From Fimenecus sp045632525 (GTDB taxonomy: Bacteria; Bacillota; Clostridia; Oscillospirales; Acutalibacteraceae), in assembly GCA_045632525.1 (NCBI GenBank), contig JAZQWV010000017.1:15367-79366 (forward strand): a stretch of 64,000 bases of DNA, written 5' to 3'. Below the pieces are notes generated by a model that was not told the origin of the DNA, ran no database searches, and saw only the letters and a program-made list of their open reading frames with translations. A program made the translations under genes and the position numbers. Shown one piece after another: positions 35,154 to 43,990 of the stretch; the stretch's first letter is position 1, and each line of letters opens with the position of its first letter.

Positions 35154-36269
35154 ATGACAGGTAAGAATATCGTAGGTATCGTTTTCTCAAACGCTTATGA
35201 CGAATGTATCAGTGAACTTACAGGAATTCGTACAATGGGTTCTGTTCCATTTGCATCTCGTTATCGTCTTATTGACTTTGCTCTTTCAAATATGGTAAAC
35301 GGTGGCATTGAAAAGGTGGGCGTTGTAACAAAGGCTAACTATCAGTCACTTATGGACCATGTTGGTAACGGCAAACCTTGGGATTTATCTCGTAAAAACA
35401 ATGGTCTTTTCATTCTTCCACCATTCTCAACAAACGAGGCAAACGGCAATGCTGATAAACTTGGTGCTTTGAAAGGTATTCAAGGCTTTATCAGCCGTTC
35501 AACAGAAGAATATGTTCTTTTTGCAGATTGTAACTCTGTTCTCAATATAGATATTGAAGAATTGATGGATTATCACAGCGACAAAAATGCTGATATCACA
35601 ATCGTTTATAAGAATGGTAAAATGCCAAATCTTACAGATGTTATTGTTCTTGATATGGATGCTGACAACAAGGCAAAGAAGATTTCAGTTTCACCTGTAA
35701 CAGACGAAAATGTGAATTATTCACTCAATATGATTTTGATGAAGAAATCACTTCTTGAAAGACTTCTCAATGACGCAGTTAGCTTGAATTATGCTGATTT
35801 TGAAGCAGATTTGATTCAACGTAATGTTGCAAAACTCAATATTTATGGCTTTGAAGCAAAGGGACATTCATTTACAATCGATTCAATGCAGAGTTACTAC
35901 AGAGCAAATATGGAACTTCTTAACATTGAAAATTGTGACGACCTTTTCAATCCAAAGCGTCCAATTTATACAAAAGTCCGTGACAATATGCCTGCAATTT
36001 ATGGCATCGGTTCAGATGTGAAGAATTCTCTTGTTGCAGATGGTTGCATTATCGAAGGTACAGTTGAAAATTCAATTCTCTTCCGTGGTGTTAGAGTTGA
36101 AAAGGGTGCAGTTGTTAAAAACTCAATTCTTATGCAGGGCACATTTGTTGCACAAGATGCAACAGTTAACTGTGTTGTAGCAGATAAGAGCGTTGTAATC
36201 ACTCCTAACAAGACTCTTTCAGGCGCGGAGAATTATCCAGTTTATATCGGCAAGGAGATTGTTATCTAA
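35154..36269 (+). CDS. glgD: Glucose-1-phosphate adenylyltransferase, GlgD regulatory subunit
   Basis: A 371-residue GlgC paralogue. The nucleotide-binding loop is lost: where GlgC has AGGQGSRL this protein has an unrelated stretch (SNAYDECISELTGI), but RYRLIDFALSNMVNGGIEKVGV and the C-terminal beta-helix remain. Low-GC Gram-positives commonly use a GlgC/GlgD heteromer in which GlgD modulates activity. It overlaps glgA by one base. Confidence 0.93.
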   Translation: MTGKNIVGIVFSNAYDECISELTGIRTMGSVPFASRYRLIDFALSNMVNGGIEKVGVVTKANYQSLMDHVGNGKPWDLSRKNNGLFILPPFSTNEANGNADKLGALKGIQGFISRSTEEYVLFADCNSVLNIDIEELMDYHSDKNADITIVYKNGKMPNLTDVIVLDMDADNKAKKISVSPVTDENVNYSLNMILMKKSLLERLLNDAVSLNYADFEADLIQRNVAKLNIYGFEAKGHSFTIDSMQSYYRANMELLNIENCDDLFNPKRPIYTKVRDNMPAIYGIGSDVKNSLVADGCIIEGTVENSILFRGVRVEKGAVVKNSILMQGTFVAQDATVNCVVADKSVVITPNKTLSGAENYPVYIGKEIVI

Positions 36270-37696
36270 TGAAAGTTTTATATGTTGCTAGTGAGGCACT
36301 TCCTTTTAAAGCAAGTGGTGGTCTTGGTGATGTTGCAGGTAGTTTGCCACAAGCACTTCGCAAAAGACTTATCGGCGCAAGGGTTGTAATGCCTTTATAT
36401 GACACAATCAGTCAAGAACTTAAAGATACAATGAAATTCGTTACAAGCATTTCTGTGCCTGTTGCTTGGAGAAGACAATATTGCGGAATCTTCGAAGCAA
36501 AAGCAGGGGGAGTTATCTATTATCTTCTTGACAATCAATATTATTTCAAGCGTGATGGTCTTTATGGCTATTATGACGACGCAGAGCGTTTTGCATTCTT
36601 TGCTCGTGCAGTTCTTGAAATTCTTCCACACATTGATTTCAAACCTGACATTATCCATTGCAACGACTGGCAGTCAGCATTGACACCTGTTTATTACAAT
36701 ACACTTTATGCAACTCGTCCAGGTTATGAAAACATCAAAACAGTTTTCACAATTCACAATATTCAATATCAGGGCACTTATGGTATGGAGTTGTTGGGCG
36801 AAGTTGTTGGTATTCCTGAAAGTGCAGCATCTCTCGTTGAATATGACGGTGACTGTAACTTTATGAAGGGCGCTATTGAATGTGCAGACAGAGTTACAAC
36901 AGTTTCTCCATCTTATGCAAACGAAATTCTTGACCCTTGGTATTCACACGGTCTTGACCCAATTCTTAATCAGCGTTCTTGGAAATTAAGCGGTATTCTC
37001 AACGGCATTGACACAATTCTTTATAACCCTGAAACAGATAAGGATATTGAAAAGACATATACTGTTGACACATTCAAAGAAGACAAACCTGTTAATAAGG
37101 CAAAATTACAAGAGTATTTTGGTCTTCCACAGCGTAAAGATGTGCCAATGATTGGTATGGTTACTCGTCTTGTTGGCCACAAAGGGCTTGACCTTGTTAA
37201 AGCAGTTCTTGAAGAATTGCTCGCAACAGAAGATGTTCAGTTTGTAGTCTTGGGCTCAGGTGAATATCAATATGAGAGTTTCTTCAAAGAAATGGCAGAG
37301 AAATACCCTGAAAAGATGGGACTCAAACTTGGTTTCATTCCATCACTTTCAAAGAAAATCTATGCAGGTTGCGATATTTTCTTAATGCCATCAAAGAGCG
37401 AGCCTTGCGGACTTTCACAGATGATTTCACTTCGTTACGGTACTATTCCAATTATCCGTGAAACAGGTGGTCTTCGTGACAGCATCAAGGACTCAGGTGA
37501 CGGTGAAGGCAACGGCTTCACATTCTCAACCTATAATGCACACGATATGCTTTATACAATTAAGAGAGCAATCACAGGATATGCTAACAAAGATGGTTGG
37601 AATATTCTCGTTAAACGCGCAATGAAATGTGACAATAGCTGGGGCAAATCAGCAAATGAATATATAAGACTCTATAAAGAGATTCTTAAAGGATAA
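36269..37696 (+). CDS. glgA: Glycogen synthase (ADP-glucose type, GT5)
   Basis: A 475-residue GT5 glycosyltransferase that extends glycogen chains from ADP-glucose. The N-terminal donor loop is KASGGLGDVAGSLP at ~14-27 (KxGGL-like); PDIIHCNDWQ near 131 and the C-terminal PSKSEPCGLSQM block carrying the catalytic Glu are present. It is the last gene of the operon and is followed by a terminator. Confidence 0.96.
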   Translation: MKVLYVASEALPFKASGGLGDVAGSLPQALRKRLIGARVVMPLYDTISQELKDTMKFVTSISVPVAWRRQYCGIFEAKAGGVIYYLLDNQYYFKRDGLYGYYDDAERFAFFARAVLEILPHIDFKPDIIHCNDWQSALTPVYYNTLYATRPGYENIKTVFTIHNIQYQGTYGMELLGEVVGIPESAASLVEYDGDCNFMKGAIECADRVTTVSPSYANEILDPWYSHGLDPILNQRSWKLSGILNGIDTILYNPETDKDIEKTYTVDTFKEDKPVNKAKLQEYFGLPQRKDVPMIGMVTRLVGHKGLDLVKAVLEELLATEDVQFVVLGSGEYQYESFFKEMAEKYPEKMGLKLGFIPSLSKKIYAGCDIFLMPSKSEPCGLSQMISLRYGTIPIIRETGGLRDSIKDSGDGEGNGFTFSTYNAHDMLYTIKRAITGYANKDGWNILVKRAMKCDNSWGKSANEYIRLYKEILKG

Positions 37697-37702
37697 AAAA
37701 TA

Positions 37703-37730
37703 AAGGCTACCAATTTGGTAGCCTTATTTT
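37703..37730. terminator. glg operon terminator
   Basis: AAGGCTACC (37703-37711) pairs with GGTAGCCTT (37717-37725), followed by ATTTT. On the other strand it follows the end of the small ribbon-helix-helix gene. Confidence 0.85.
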
Positions 37731-37881
37731 ACTCTTTGTTTTCAATTTTCTTTACATACTCTTTGAGAGCAATATTTATGAATTGAGAAAGTGAACGGTC
37801 ATCTTGCTCTGCTAGTTTTCTTGCTTTTTCAAGAATATCACTGTCAACTGTAATACTAATCTGTTCTTTCAAGGGCTTCAT
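37729..37881 (-). CDS. Ribbon-helix-helix DNA-binding protein
   Basis: A 50-residue protein, short enough to be missed by ORF callers. It begins MKPLKEQISITVDSDILEKA: a beta strand (ISITVD) then two helices (DILEKARKLAEQ; SLSQFINIALKEYVKK), the complete Arc/MetJ/CopG-type fold. AAGGAGTGA lies nine bases before the ATG. Such proteins bind short direct repeats as dimer arrays, and three 10-bp repeats lie in the divergent promoter region (37940-37970). It likely represses itself and the gene at 37987. Confidence 0.8.
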   Translation of the reverse strand: MKPLKEQISITVDSDILEKARKLAEQDDRSLSQFINIALKEYVKKIENKE

Positions 37882-37939
37882 AATAAATCACTCCTTACTG
37901 ATATGATTTATTATATTAAAAAGTATTGCAAAATACTCA

Positions 37940-37970
37940 AAACTGATATAAACTAATATAAACTGATATT
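37940..37970. promoter_or_regulatory. Three 10-bp iterons, probable ribbon-helix-helix operator
   Basis: AACTGATATA, AACTAATATA and AACTGATATT stand head to tail from 37941 to 37970 with exactly 10-bp period, one helical turn, between two divergent small genes. A partial copy (ACTGATATGA) lies near 37898. Confidence 0.65.
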
Positions 37971-37986
37971 AAAAAGGAAGAATAAA

Positions 37987-38196
37987 ATGCGAGATATTAC
38001 AGAAGAAAAAATTATAGAACTCATCAAAAAATATAGAGATTTCATTTTTTCAGATATTGAAGGAAATCTTTGCCTTGAACACTATAATTTTGCCCACAGA
38101 ACAAATTTAACTGAAAATGATGTTGTTTTAGAAAAATCATTATGTTATTTTTGCAAAGAAGAAAAAACTTGCGTGAAAGGTAAAAGGACAGACTAA
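37987..38196 (+). CDS. Small Cys-containing protein of unknown function
   Basis: A 69-residue protein with AAGGAAG before its ATG. It contains CLEHYNFAHRTN in the middle and CYFCKEEKTC near the C-terminus, a possible metal-binding knuckle. It is divergent from the ribbon-helix-helix gene and shares its iteron-bearing control region, so that repressor probably controls it. It could be read as the partner in a toxin-antitoxin pair, but those are normally co-directional. No family recognised. Confidence 0.5.
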   Translation: MRDITEEKIIELIKKYRDFIFSDIEGNLCLEHYNFAHRTNLTENDVVLEKSLCYFCKEEKTCVKGKRTD

Positions 38197-38216
38197 AAAG
38201 TCTGTCCTTGATTTTT
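38184..38216 (+). terminator. Terminator overlapping the stop codon
   Basis: AAGGACAGACT (38184-38194) pairs with AGTCTGTCCTT (38199-38209), then T6. The stop codon lies in the loop region. Confidence 0.88.
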
Positions 38217-38280
38217 TATAGGGTTTAATTTGTTAGATAAATTGGGGTTTGTAGAATTAATTTATATGGTGATGTTCTTG

Positions 38281-38412
38281 CCTCCCTCTGACGAGGGAGG
38301 TGGCAAAATCTTTGATTTTGACGGAGGGAGAGATAAGCAAAATCAAATTAATTCTAGACTATCTCTCCCTCAGTCTCGCGTACGCTCGACAGCTCCCTCA
38401 TCAGAGGGAGCC
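38281..38412 (-). repeat. Dispersed palindromic repeat, copy 1
   Basis: A 132-bp unit bounded by CTCCCTCTGACGAGGGAG-type palindromes at both ends. It is ~85-90% alike, by eye, to the reverse complement of 63772-63904. Similarity goes on past the core to the stop codon of the alpha-galactosidase gene (38455) and, weakly, to an AAATTGGGGTTTGTAG word near 38240. Read on the minus strand it lies directly behind that gene. No open frame in it looks real. Confidence 0.85.
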
Positions 38413-38454
38413 AAAGAAAATACAATTAAAAAGAGTTAGACAAATTCAAATTTG

Positions 38455-40545
38455 TTATTTTGCTTTTATCTTAATAATCTCGTTATATCCCATTCCGCGC
38501 ACGGTTACAGGAATACCAACATTCTTGAGATATGCACCACTCTTTTCGTATTTGTTTTTGCCTATTTTGAGTTTGTATATTTTGTTATCATCAAGTCCCA
38601 TAAATCTTAATGGGATTTCTTTTTGCATAAATCTTGTAACTACTGATGACAAGAAACCAACTGCTTCTGTTTTGTCTTCTGTCACATAGAGATTGAAAAG
38701 AATTTCGTCACGGTCTGGGTCAAGAATTCTATAAAGGTCACCTAACTGCACAATGTGACGGATTTCTTTATAAAGGCTAACATTCTTTCTTGCAGTTGCA
38801 AGGTCAGTAAGGCTATATTTTGTAAGGTTTCCACCAACACCGAGAGAACCTTGCATTGCAACATGGAATCTGAAGTCAAGACTCATTGGTGGGTTATACC
38901 AGTTAACATCAGTCACCCAAGCACGCATAACCTTTGTTGGACGAAGATATGTAAACCATTTTTGCATCATCATTCGGTCAATAGCACTTGTGTTGTCAGA
39001 TGTCCAGACCTGGTCATAGTGTAAGAGTGCACCATAGTCACTACGACCACCACCTGATGAACAACTTTCAAAAGCAACATCAGGGTGTTTTTCTTTAAGG
39101 CGGTCAACAATATCGTAAACTGCCTGAGTGTGACGAAGCCACAACTCTTGTGGGCAATCAAGATTTTCTGCGCCTGTTTCAGAAAGTGGACGGTTCATAT
39201 CCCACTTGATATATTTGATGTTGTGTTCAGTGAGCATTGTATCAAGTCTGTCGAAAATGTATTCCTGAACATCAGGTCGAGTCATATTAAGAACTAACTG
39301 ATGACGAAGTGTGTGGGCTGTTCTTGTATCATAATGATATGCCCAGTCGGGATGCTCACGGAACAAATCAGAATCAGGATTCACCATTTCAGGCTCAAAC
39401 CAAAGACCGAAGTCCATGCCTAATTTGTTGACATTTTTAATAAGTTCATCAAGTCCCTTAGGGAACTTCTTCTTGTTAACAAACCAGTCGCCAAGTCCTG
39501 CTCTGTCGTGATTACGAGCACCAAACCAACCGTCGTCCATAACAAAAAGTTCAACACCCATTGCAGCAGCAAGTTTTGCAAGCTTTGTCTGGTCCTTTGT
39601 GTTAACATCAAATTCTGTTGCTTCCCAAGAGTTATAAAGAACAGGTAAAATTTTGTCATTAAACTGTTTTGGTAAAACATGATTAATTGCAAATCTGTTC
39701 ATCTGACGGCTCATTTCACCGAAGCCTTGTGAAGAATATCCACAGAATACAGCAGGAGTTTCGAGAGTCTCGTCTGCCTTTAATTCATATTTAAAATCGT
39801 GGTCGTTGAGACCTAATGAAATTCTTGTTGTATAGAAAAGGTCACGAGTGCAAAGCACCTTGAAGTTACCACTATAAGCAAGTGAGCCAAAGTAAACATC
39901 ACCTTGGTTTTCATCAGCATTCTGATATGCTATGAAATATGGTGACTGGTTGTGTCCGCTTGTGCCACGCTTACTGTCGAATACGAGTGCACCACCTTCG
40001 AGTGTTGACTCTGTTTCAACATATTCGCCACCCCAAGAACCATTTGTGTTTTTGAATGTGTATGGATATTGTGATGGAAGAGTGAGTTCAGCAGAGAAAA
40101 CTCTGTCAATGATAATTGTGCCATCACCTGTGTTTTTAATCTCTGCCCAACGGGTAATAATGTCGTCATTATCTTGAACTTTGTATTTGAGCGCGATTTG
40201 CAACGGATAAACCTTATCTTTGAGTGTTACTGTAAGTGCATTGTCTTCTGCTTTTGCATCAACAAATTCTAACTCAATTTCACGGCATTTGTCAGGGAAC
40301 TGCACTTTCAAATTGCTTTCGCGATACATAATGCCACCAAAAACGGTGAATTCCTGACGAGCCATATCAAGACTTGTGTGATTCGAGTTTTCGTCCCAAA
40401 TTTCCTTTATTTCATAGTCAGAAACAAGGCATTTTTTACCCCAATGGATATGACGGTTGTTTCCGTTTTTATCAATGCCTAAAACATAATGAGTGTTTTT
40501 GGTTTCAAGAACAAAAATATTGTTTTTGAGAATATGAATTGCCAT
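38455..40545 (-). CDS. Alpha-galactosidase (GH36)
   Basis: A 696-residue GH36 enzyme releasing terminal alpha-galactose from raffinose-family sugars or galactomannan. A beta-sandwich N-terminal domain precedes the barrel. The nucleophile is Asp449 in KWDMNRP and the acid/base is Asp517 in WTSDNTS; CSSGGGRSDYG is the GH36 substrate loop. No signal peptide, so it works on imported oligosaccharide. RBS GGGGGATT. Length is typical. No transporter is directly adjacent. Confidence 0.93.
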   Translation of the reverse strand: MAIHILKNNIFVLETKNTHYVLGIDKNGNNRHIHWGKKCLVSDYEIKEIWDENSNHTSLDMARQEFTVFGGIMYRESNLKVQFPDKCREIELEFVDAKAEDNALTVTLKDKVYPLQIALKYKVQDNDDIITRWAEIKNTGDGTIIIDRVFSAELTLPSQYPYTFKNTNGSWGGEYVETESTLEGGALVFDSKRGTSGHNQSPYFIAYQNADENQGDVYFGSLAYSGNFKVLCTRDLFYTTRISLGLNDHDFKYELKADETLETPAVFCGYSSQGFGEMSRQMNRFAINHVLPKQFNDKILPVLYNSWEATEFDVNTKDQTKLAKLAAAMGVELFVMDDGWFGARNHDRAGLGDWFVNKKKFPKGLDELIKNVNKLGMDFGLWFEPEMVNPDSDLFREHPDWAYHYDTRTAHTLRHQLVLNMTRPDVQEYIFDRLDTMLTEHNIKYIKWDMNRPLSETGAENLDCPQELWLRHTQAVYDIVDRLKEKHPDVAFESCSSGGGRSDYGALLHYDQVWTSDNTSAIDRMMMQKWFTYLRPTKVMRAWVTDVNWYNPPMSLDFRFHVAMQGSLGVGGNLTKYSLTDLATARKNVSLYKEIRHIVQLGDLYRILDPDRDEILFNLYVTEDKTEAVGFLSSVVTRFMQKEIPLRFMGLDDNKIYKLKIGKNKYEKSGAYLKNVGIPVTVRGMGYNEIIKIKAK

Positions 40546-40618
40546 AATTTAATCCCCCAAGAATTAAAATTTTTCCTATGAGTTTAGTATAGCAATAAAA
40601 GAATATAAAAGCAATAAA

Positions 40619-40650
40619 AAAGCAGAATTCAAAATGTAGAATTCTGCTTT
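40619..40650 (-). terminator. Terminator of the spoIVA operon
   Basis: AGCAGAATTC (40621-40630) pairs with GAATTCTGCT (40639-40648); read on the minus strand it is followed by T6. Confidence 0.85.
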
Positions 40651-40655
40651 GTGTT

Positions 40656-42134
40656 TTATAGGATTATGCACAAAAGACCGTTGCAACCTTCGTTGATAAC
40701 TCTTTCAAGGGTTTCTTGGAATTTCATTCGCGCGTCAGTTGGCATGTGATAAAGTTTGTTGCGAAGTCCTTCGTTAACAAGTTCGTTGAGAGATTTGCCA
40801 AAAATATTTGATTCCCAGATTTTGTTAGGGTCTTCTTCAAAGCCTTCAAGCAAATATTTCACAAGTTCTTCTGACTGGCTTTCACTACCCACAATAGGGG
40901 CTACTTCGGTCTGAATATTGGCTTTAAGAAGATGAATTGATGGTGCTGAAGCAGAGAGACGCACGCCATAGCGTCCACCTTGTTTCACAATTTCAGGCTC
41001 TTCAAGAGAAAGTTCCGAAAGTGTTGGCATAACAATACCATAACCCGTTGTTTCAACTTCATCAAGAGCAGATTTAATTCGTGCATATTCATTTTTAATG
41101 CCCGATAATTCTTTAAGACAAGCTAACAAACTTTGCTCGCTGTCGATTGAAAGCCCCGTTTCTTCTTCAAGAATTTTATAGAATAATCCGTTATTCATAT
41201 GGACTGAAAGCCACGCGCTACCGATACTCAAATCCATATTCTTGATTTTTGCACCTGCAATGTGCTCGCATTCACAAAGACTTTCTGTCATAATGCTGAT
41301 GTCACGGACAAATTCGATATTTTGAATTGAGTCTAAAACATATTTATATGTTTCTGCTTTTAACCAATGGTCCTGTGGCAAAGAAACTAACCATAATGGC
41401 AAGTCAACGCCGATTTCTTTAACAGGGAATTCAAAAAGAATTTGTGTGATAATCTCTTTTATTTCTTGCTCACGAAGTTCAAGGCAATTGACCGCCATAA
41501 CAGGCACGCGATATTTTGCTGACAACTCGTTGCACAGTTTCTGTGCACTTTCACCGTTGGGGTACATACAGTTGAGTAATACCACAAAAGGTTTGTTGAG
41601 TTCTTTTAACTCATTGATAACTCGTTCTTCTGCTTCTTCATATTCGTCACGGGGAATATCGCTAATGCTACCATCAGTAGTAACTACTAATCCAATTGTT
41701 GAGTGCTCGGTTATGACTTTTTTTGTGCCGATTTCAGCAGCCATATTAAATGGAATTTCGTTTTCATACCAAGGTGTACGCACCATTCTTGGCTGGTCAC
41801 CCTCAATATATCCTAATGAGCTTGGAACAATATATCCAACGCAGTCAATCATTCGTACATTAAAACTCGCGTTGTCAGGCAATGTGATTTTAACAGCGTT
41901 TTCAGGGATGAATTTAGGCTCGGTTGTCATAATTGTGCGTCCCGCAGAAGATTGGGGCAATTCGTCATTTGCCCTTTCTCGCATAGCGTCATTTTCCATA
42001 TTCGGAAGCACAACGCAGTCCATAAACTTTTTGATAAAGGTTGATTTTCCAGTTCTCACAGGGCCAACCACACCGATATAAATATCTCCACCTGTACGCA
42101 CGGCAATGTCGTTATAAATACTTGTGTTACTCAT
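40656..42134 (-). CDS. spoIVA: Stage IV sporulation protein A, spore coat morphogenetic ATPase
   Basis: A 492-residue protein, the usual SpoIVA length. It is the ATPase that polymerises on the forespore surface as the base layer of the coat. Walker A GPVRTGKST is at 24-32, and the C-terminal part contains the LRNKLYHMPTDARMKFQETL region. The ATG at 42134 has AAGGGGTGA upstream. It marks the organism as an endospore former. The SPOCS/LysM gene lies 12 bases upstream in the same operon. Confidence 0.96.
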   Translation of the reverse strand: MSNTSIYNDIAVRTGGDIYIGVVGPVRTGKSTFIKKFMDCVVLPNMENDAMRERANDELPQSSAGRTIMTTEPKFIPENAVKITLPDNASFNVRMIDCVGYIVPSSLGYIEGDQPRMVRTPWYENEIPFNMAAEIGTKKVITEHSTIGLVVTTDGSISDIPRDEYEEAEERVINELKELNKPFVVLLNCMYPNGESAQKLCNELSAKYRVPVMAVNCLELREQEIKEIITQILFEFPVKEIGVDLPLWLVSLPQDHWLKAETYKYVLDSIQNIEFVRDISIMTESLCECEHIAGAKIKNMDLSIGSAWLSVHMNNGLFYKILEEETGLSIDSEQSLLACLKELSGIKNEYARIKSALDEVETTGYGIVMPTLSELSLEEPEIVKQGGRYGVRLSASAPSIHLLKANIQTEVAPIVGSESQSEELVKYLLEGFEEDPNKIWESNIFGKSLNELVNEGLRNKLYHMPTDARMKFQETLERVINEGCNGLLCIIL

Positions 42135-42146
42135 TTTCTTCACCCC

Positions 42147-43676
42147 TTACATTATTGGTATCAACAGTTTGCATTTTTTCTCGATAATTCCGTCAGAAAT
42201 ATTGTTTTCACGGATAATCGCATCAACTGTTGTGTTGTATTTTTCTGCAATATTCCAAAGACTTTCATTTGCTTCGGCAAAATAGATTGTCAAAGATGCG
42301 GTTTTCACCTTTTTGCACTTTGTTTTATCAATGGTAATTTCAGTTGCAACGCTTTTTTCAGTTTCACCGAAAACAAATCCGTGAACGTTGATTTCAACTC
42401 TTGTGTCGAGACGATTACTGTCGCTAATCATAAAACTTGATGCAGAAACTGTGCAGACAGGTTGGCAAGAAATCACATCTTTGTCACATTGCAAGGGTTT
42501 TGAATATTCAAATGGAATTTGTCTTTGTGCAAAAAGTGTATCGCCGTTGGAGTCGTCATAAATTATGTCAGCGGTCACTTCACCGTTGATGTTCACAACA
42601 CCGTCACCGATAATGAATTTTGATGTGATGTCGTTACAAATAAAACTATGTACTTTTGCAACTCCCGATGTGCCAAGGTCACAAACTCCGCGACAAAGAA
42701 ATGTGTCGTCAATTTTTTCTTCGAGGGTTGGCACATAAACTATTGTCTTTTTGATGTCACATTCATATTTGGTTGAATAAGCATCTTTAACTGATGCAAC
42801 ACTTCGGGTTTTGTAGCCACAAATGGATAAATCCAACACGGCAGAAGCATCTAAAAGATTTTTATTCCCTGCAGAATCAAAACGATTGCGGATGTCTAAA
42901 TTTACAAGTGAAAGTGTAGCATCAAGCACACAATCATCTGTGATTTCGGGTGCTTCGATAATCTGATTTATTGCGATTATGCTTTCAAAGATTTCAATGT
43001 CGCAACTGTCTTGCAATGAGAGTACGGCTTTTATGTTGAGGTCGGCTTTCAAAAATATTTTATTCGAAATAACTTTGATTTCATTAATAATAGGTGTGGC
43101 ACAAGATGAAATAATTGCACCGATTGGCTCTGTGATAGATGACGGGTCAAGTGTCTCAGAAACAGAAAAACTTTTTTCAGAGACACAGACAAGATTGCAA
43201 ATTTCATTTTTTTCTTGACGGATTGTTATACCGTCACCTTCGGCAGATGCAATGAATTCGCAAGGCTTTTTGCAGTTCGATTTTGCAAAAACAGTGACAG
43301 CACCGTGCACTTCAAAACGGCGTTGTCCCGATACTCTGTAATTGACATAATCAGTTTTTGCACCAACATAAATGCAGGTTGCATCAGTGCTTTTTAGTTC
43401 AAGTTGTTTTGAGAAGTTGAGTGTCTGCTCAAAGCATCTTACTTTGCCTTGTTCACAGATATAAAGTACACGCACAAGGCAAGTGCATTCGGCAGAAATT
43501 CTGTCGCCGTTGATTTGATGAGAAGTTACCCCCGGTGTGCAAGTACATCTGAGAATTCTCACAATATCGGGTAAATATTCGGGCAAGGTGATATCGCAGT
43601 CAACTGAATATTCAGCATTGCCCTGAAAATTGGTTTCGCAGACTGAAATCTGGTCTTTATGCACATTGAAATCCAT
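42147..43676 (-). CDS. SPOCS-domain (DUF3794) protein with C-terminal LysM
   Basis: A 509-residue protein with repeated SPOCS-type domains (about 35-120, 175-260 and 300-440) and a C-terminal LysM (TASLTIYFAEANESLWNIAEKYNTT... to the end), which binds peptidoglycan. This layout is common in clostridial spore coat or envelope proteins such as CotL/SpoVID-like factors. RBS AAAGGAGAG. Pairing with spoIVA supports a part in linking coat to cortex. Low-level cysteines are frequent (~25), which could crosslink in the coat. Confidence 0.85.
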   Translation of the reverse strand: MDFNVHKDQISVCETNFQGNAEYSVDCDITLPEYLPDIVRILRCTCTPGVTSHQINGDRISAECTCLVRVLYICEQGKVRCFEQTLNFSKQLELKSTDATCIYVGAKTDYVNYRVSGQRRFEVHGAVTVFAKSNCKKPCEFIASAEGDGITIRQEKNEICNLVCVSEKSFSVSETLDPSSITEPIGAIISSCATPIINEIKVISNKIFLKADLNIKAVLSLQDSCDIEIFESIIAINQIIEAPEITDDCVLDATLSLVNLDIRNRFDSAGNKNLLDASAVLDLSICGYKTRSVASVKDAYSTKYECDIKKTIVYVPTLEEKIDDTFLCRGVCDLGTSGVAKVHSFICNDITSKFIIGDGVVNINGEVTADIIYDDSNGDTLFAQRQIPFEYSKPLQCDKDVISCQPVCTVSASSFMISDSNRLDTRVEINVHGFVFGETEKSVATEITIDKTKCKKVKTASLTIYFAEANESLWNIAEKYNTTVDAIIRENNISDGIIEKKCKLLIPIM

Positions 43677-43750
43677 ATAATCTCTCCTTTATCGTCTTTG
43701 CATTTCAATCAAAATGTATGACGAGAGAAATAATAATATGACAAGCAGAG

Positions 43751-43937
43751 CAAAGACTTTGTCTTTGCAACGATATAAATTTCTTGAGAAATTTTCGATA
43801 TATGTTGCACATTCGATATGTTGCAAGCAACTCGATATGTTCACTTCGTGAACGAGAATTTATATCATATCGAGCCGACAGGCATATCGATTTTGCAGAA
43901 TGCAAAAATATCGAGCAAGCATTGGCTTGCATATCGA
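43751..43937. repeat. Hairpin array A: varied perfect mini-hairpins with constant TCGATAT/ATATCGA spacers
   Basis: Eight hairpins with different but perfectly paired stems (CAAAGAC/GTCTTTG, AAATTTCT/AGAAATTT, ATGT/ACAT, GTTGC/GCAAC, GTTCAC/GTGAAC, GCC/GGC, TTTTGCA/TGCAAAA, GCAAGC/GCTTGC) with loops of 2-4 bases. Spacers are CGATAT at 43771-43776 and TCGATAT at 43795, 43813 and 43832, then ATATCGA at 43867, 43884, 43908 and 43931. The right spacers are reverse complements of the left ones, so the whole region can fold as one tree. The remaining 43677-43750 and 43938-43990 hold nothing else but the dus promoter. Confidence 0.9.
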
Positions 43938-43962
43938 CAATTCATAAAAACTATGTTAAAAT
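43934..43962 (+). promoter_or_regulatory. Possible dus promoter overlapping the last array spacer
   Basis: TCGACA (43934-43939), 17-base spacer, TAAAAT (43957-43962). The -35 box uses the last bases of the array. Confidence 0.45.
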
Positions 43963-43990
43963 ATCAACATAAATTCAAACGAGGTAATTT

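Noticed and set aside
37729..38196. Toxin-antitoxin pair
   Set aside because: The ribbon-helix-helix gene and the small gene are divergent rather than co-directional, and the 69-residue protein has no RelE, MazF or similar features. Kept as a regulator and its target.
38230..38689. Open frames across the dispersed repeat near 38.3 kb, and a similar minus-strand frame at 63693-63884
   Set aside because: They translate the repeat element itself and share wording only because the element is repeated. No ribosome site; part of one runs into the alpha-galactosidase gene on the other strand.
43751..43937. Could the hairpin arrays be CRISPR arrays?
   Set aside because: The constant words are only 6-9 bases, they invert half way, and the variable units are palindromes of 8-18 bases. 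CRISPR spacers are not palindromic and repeats are longer and of one orientation. No cas gene is nearby.
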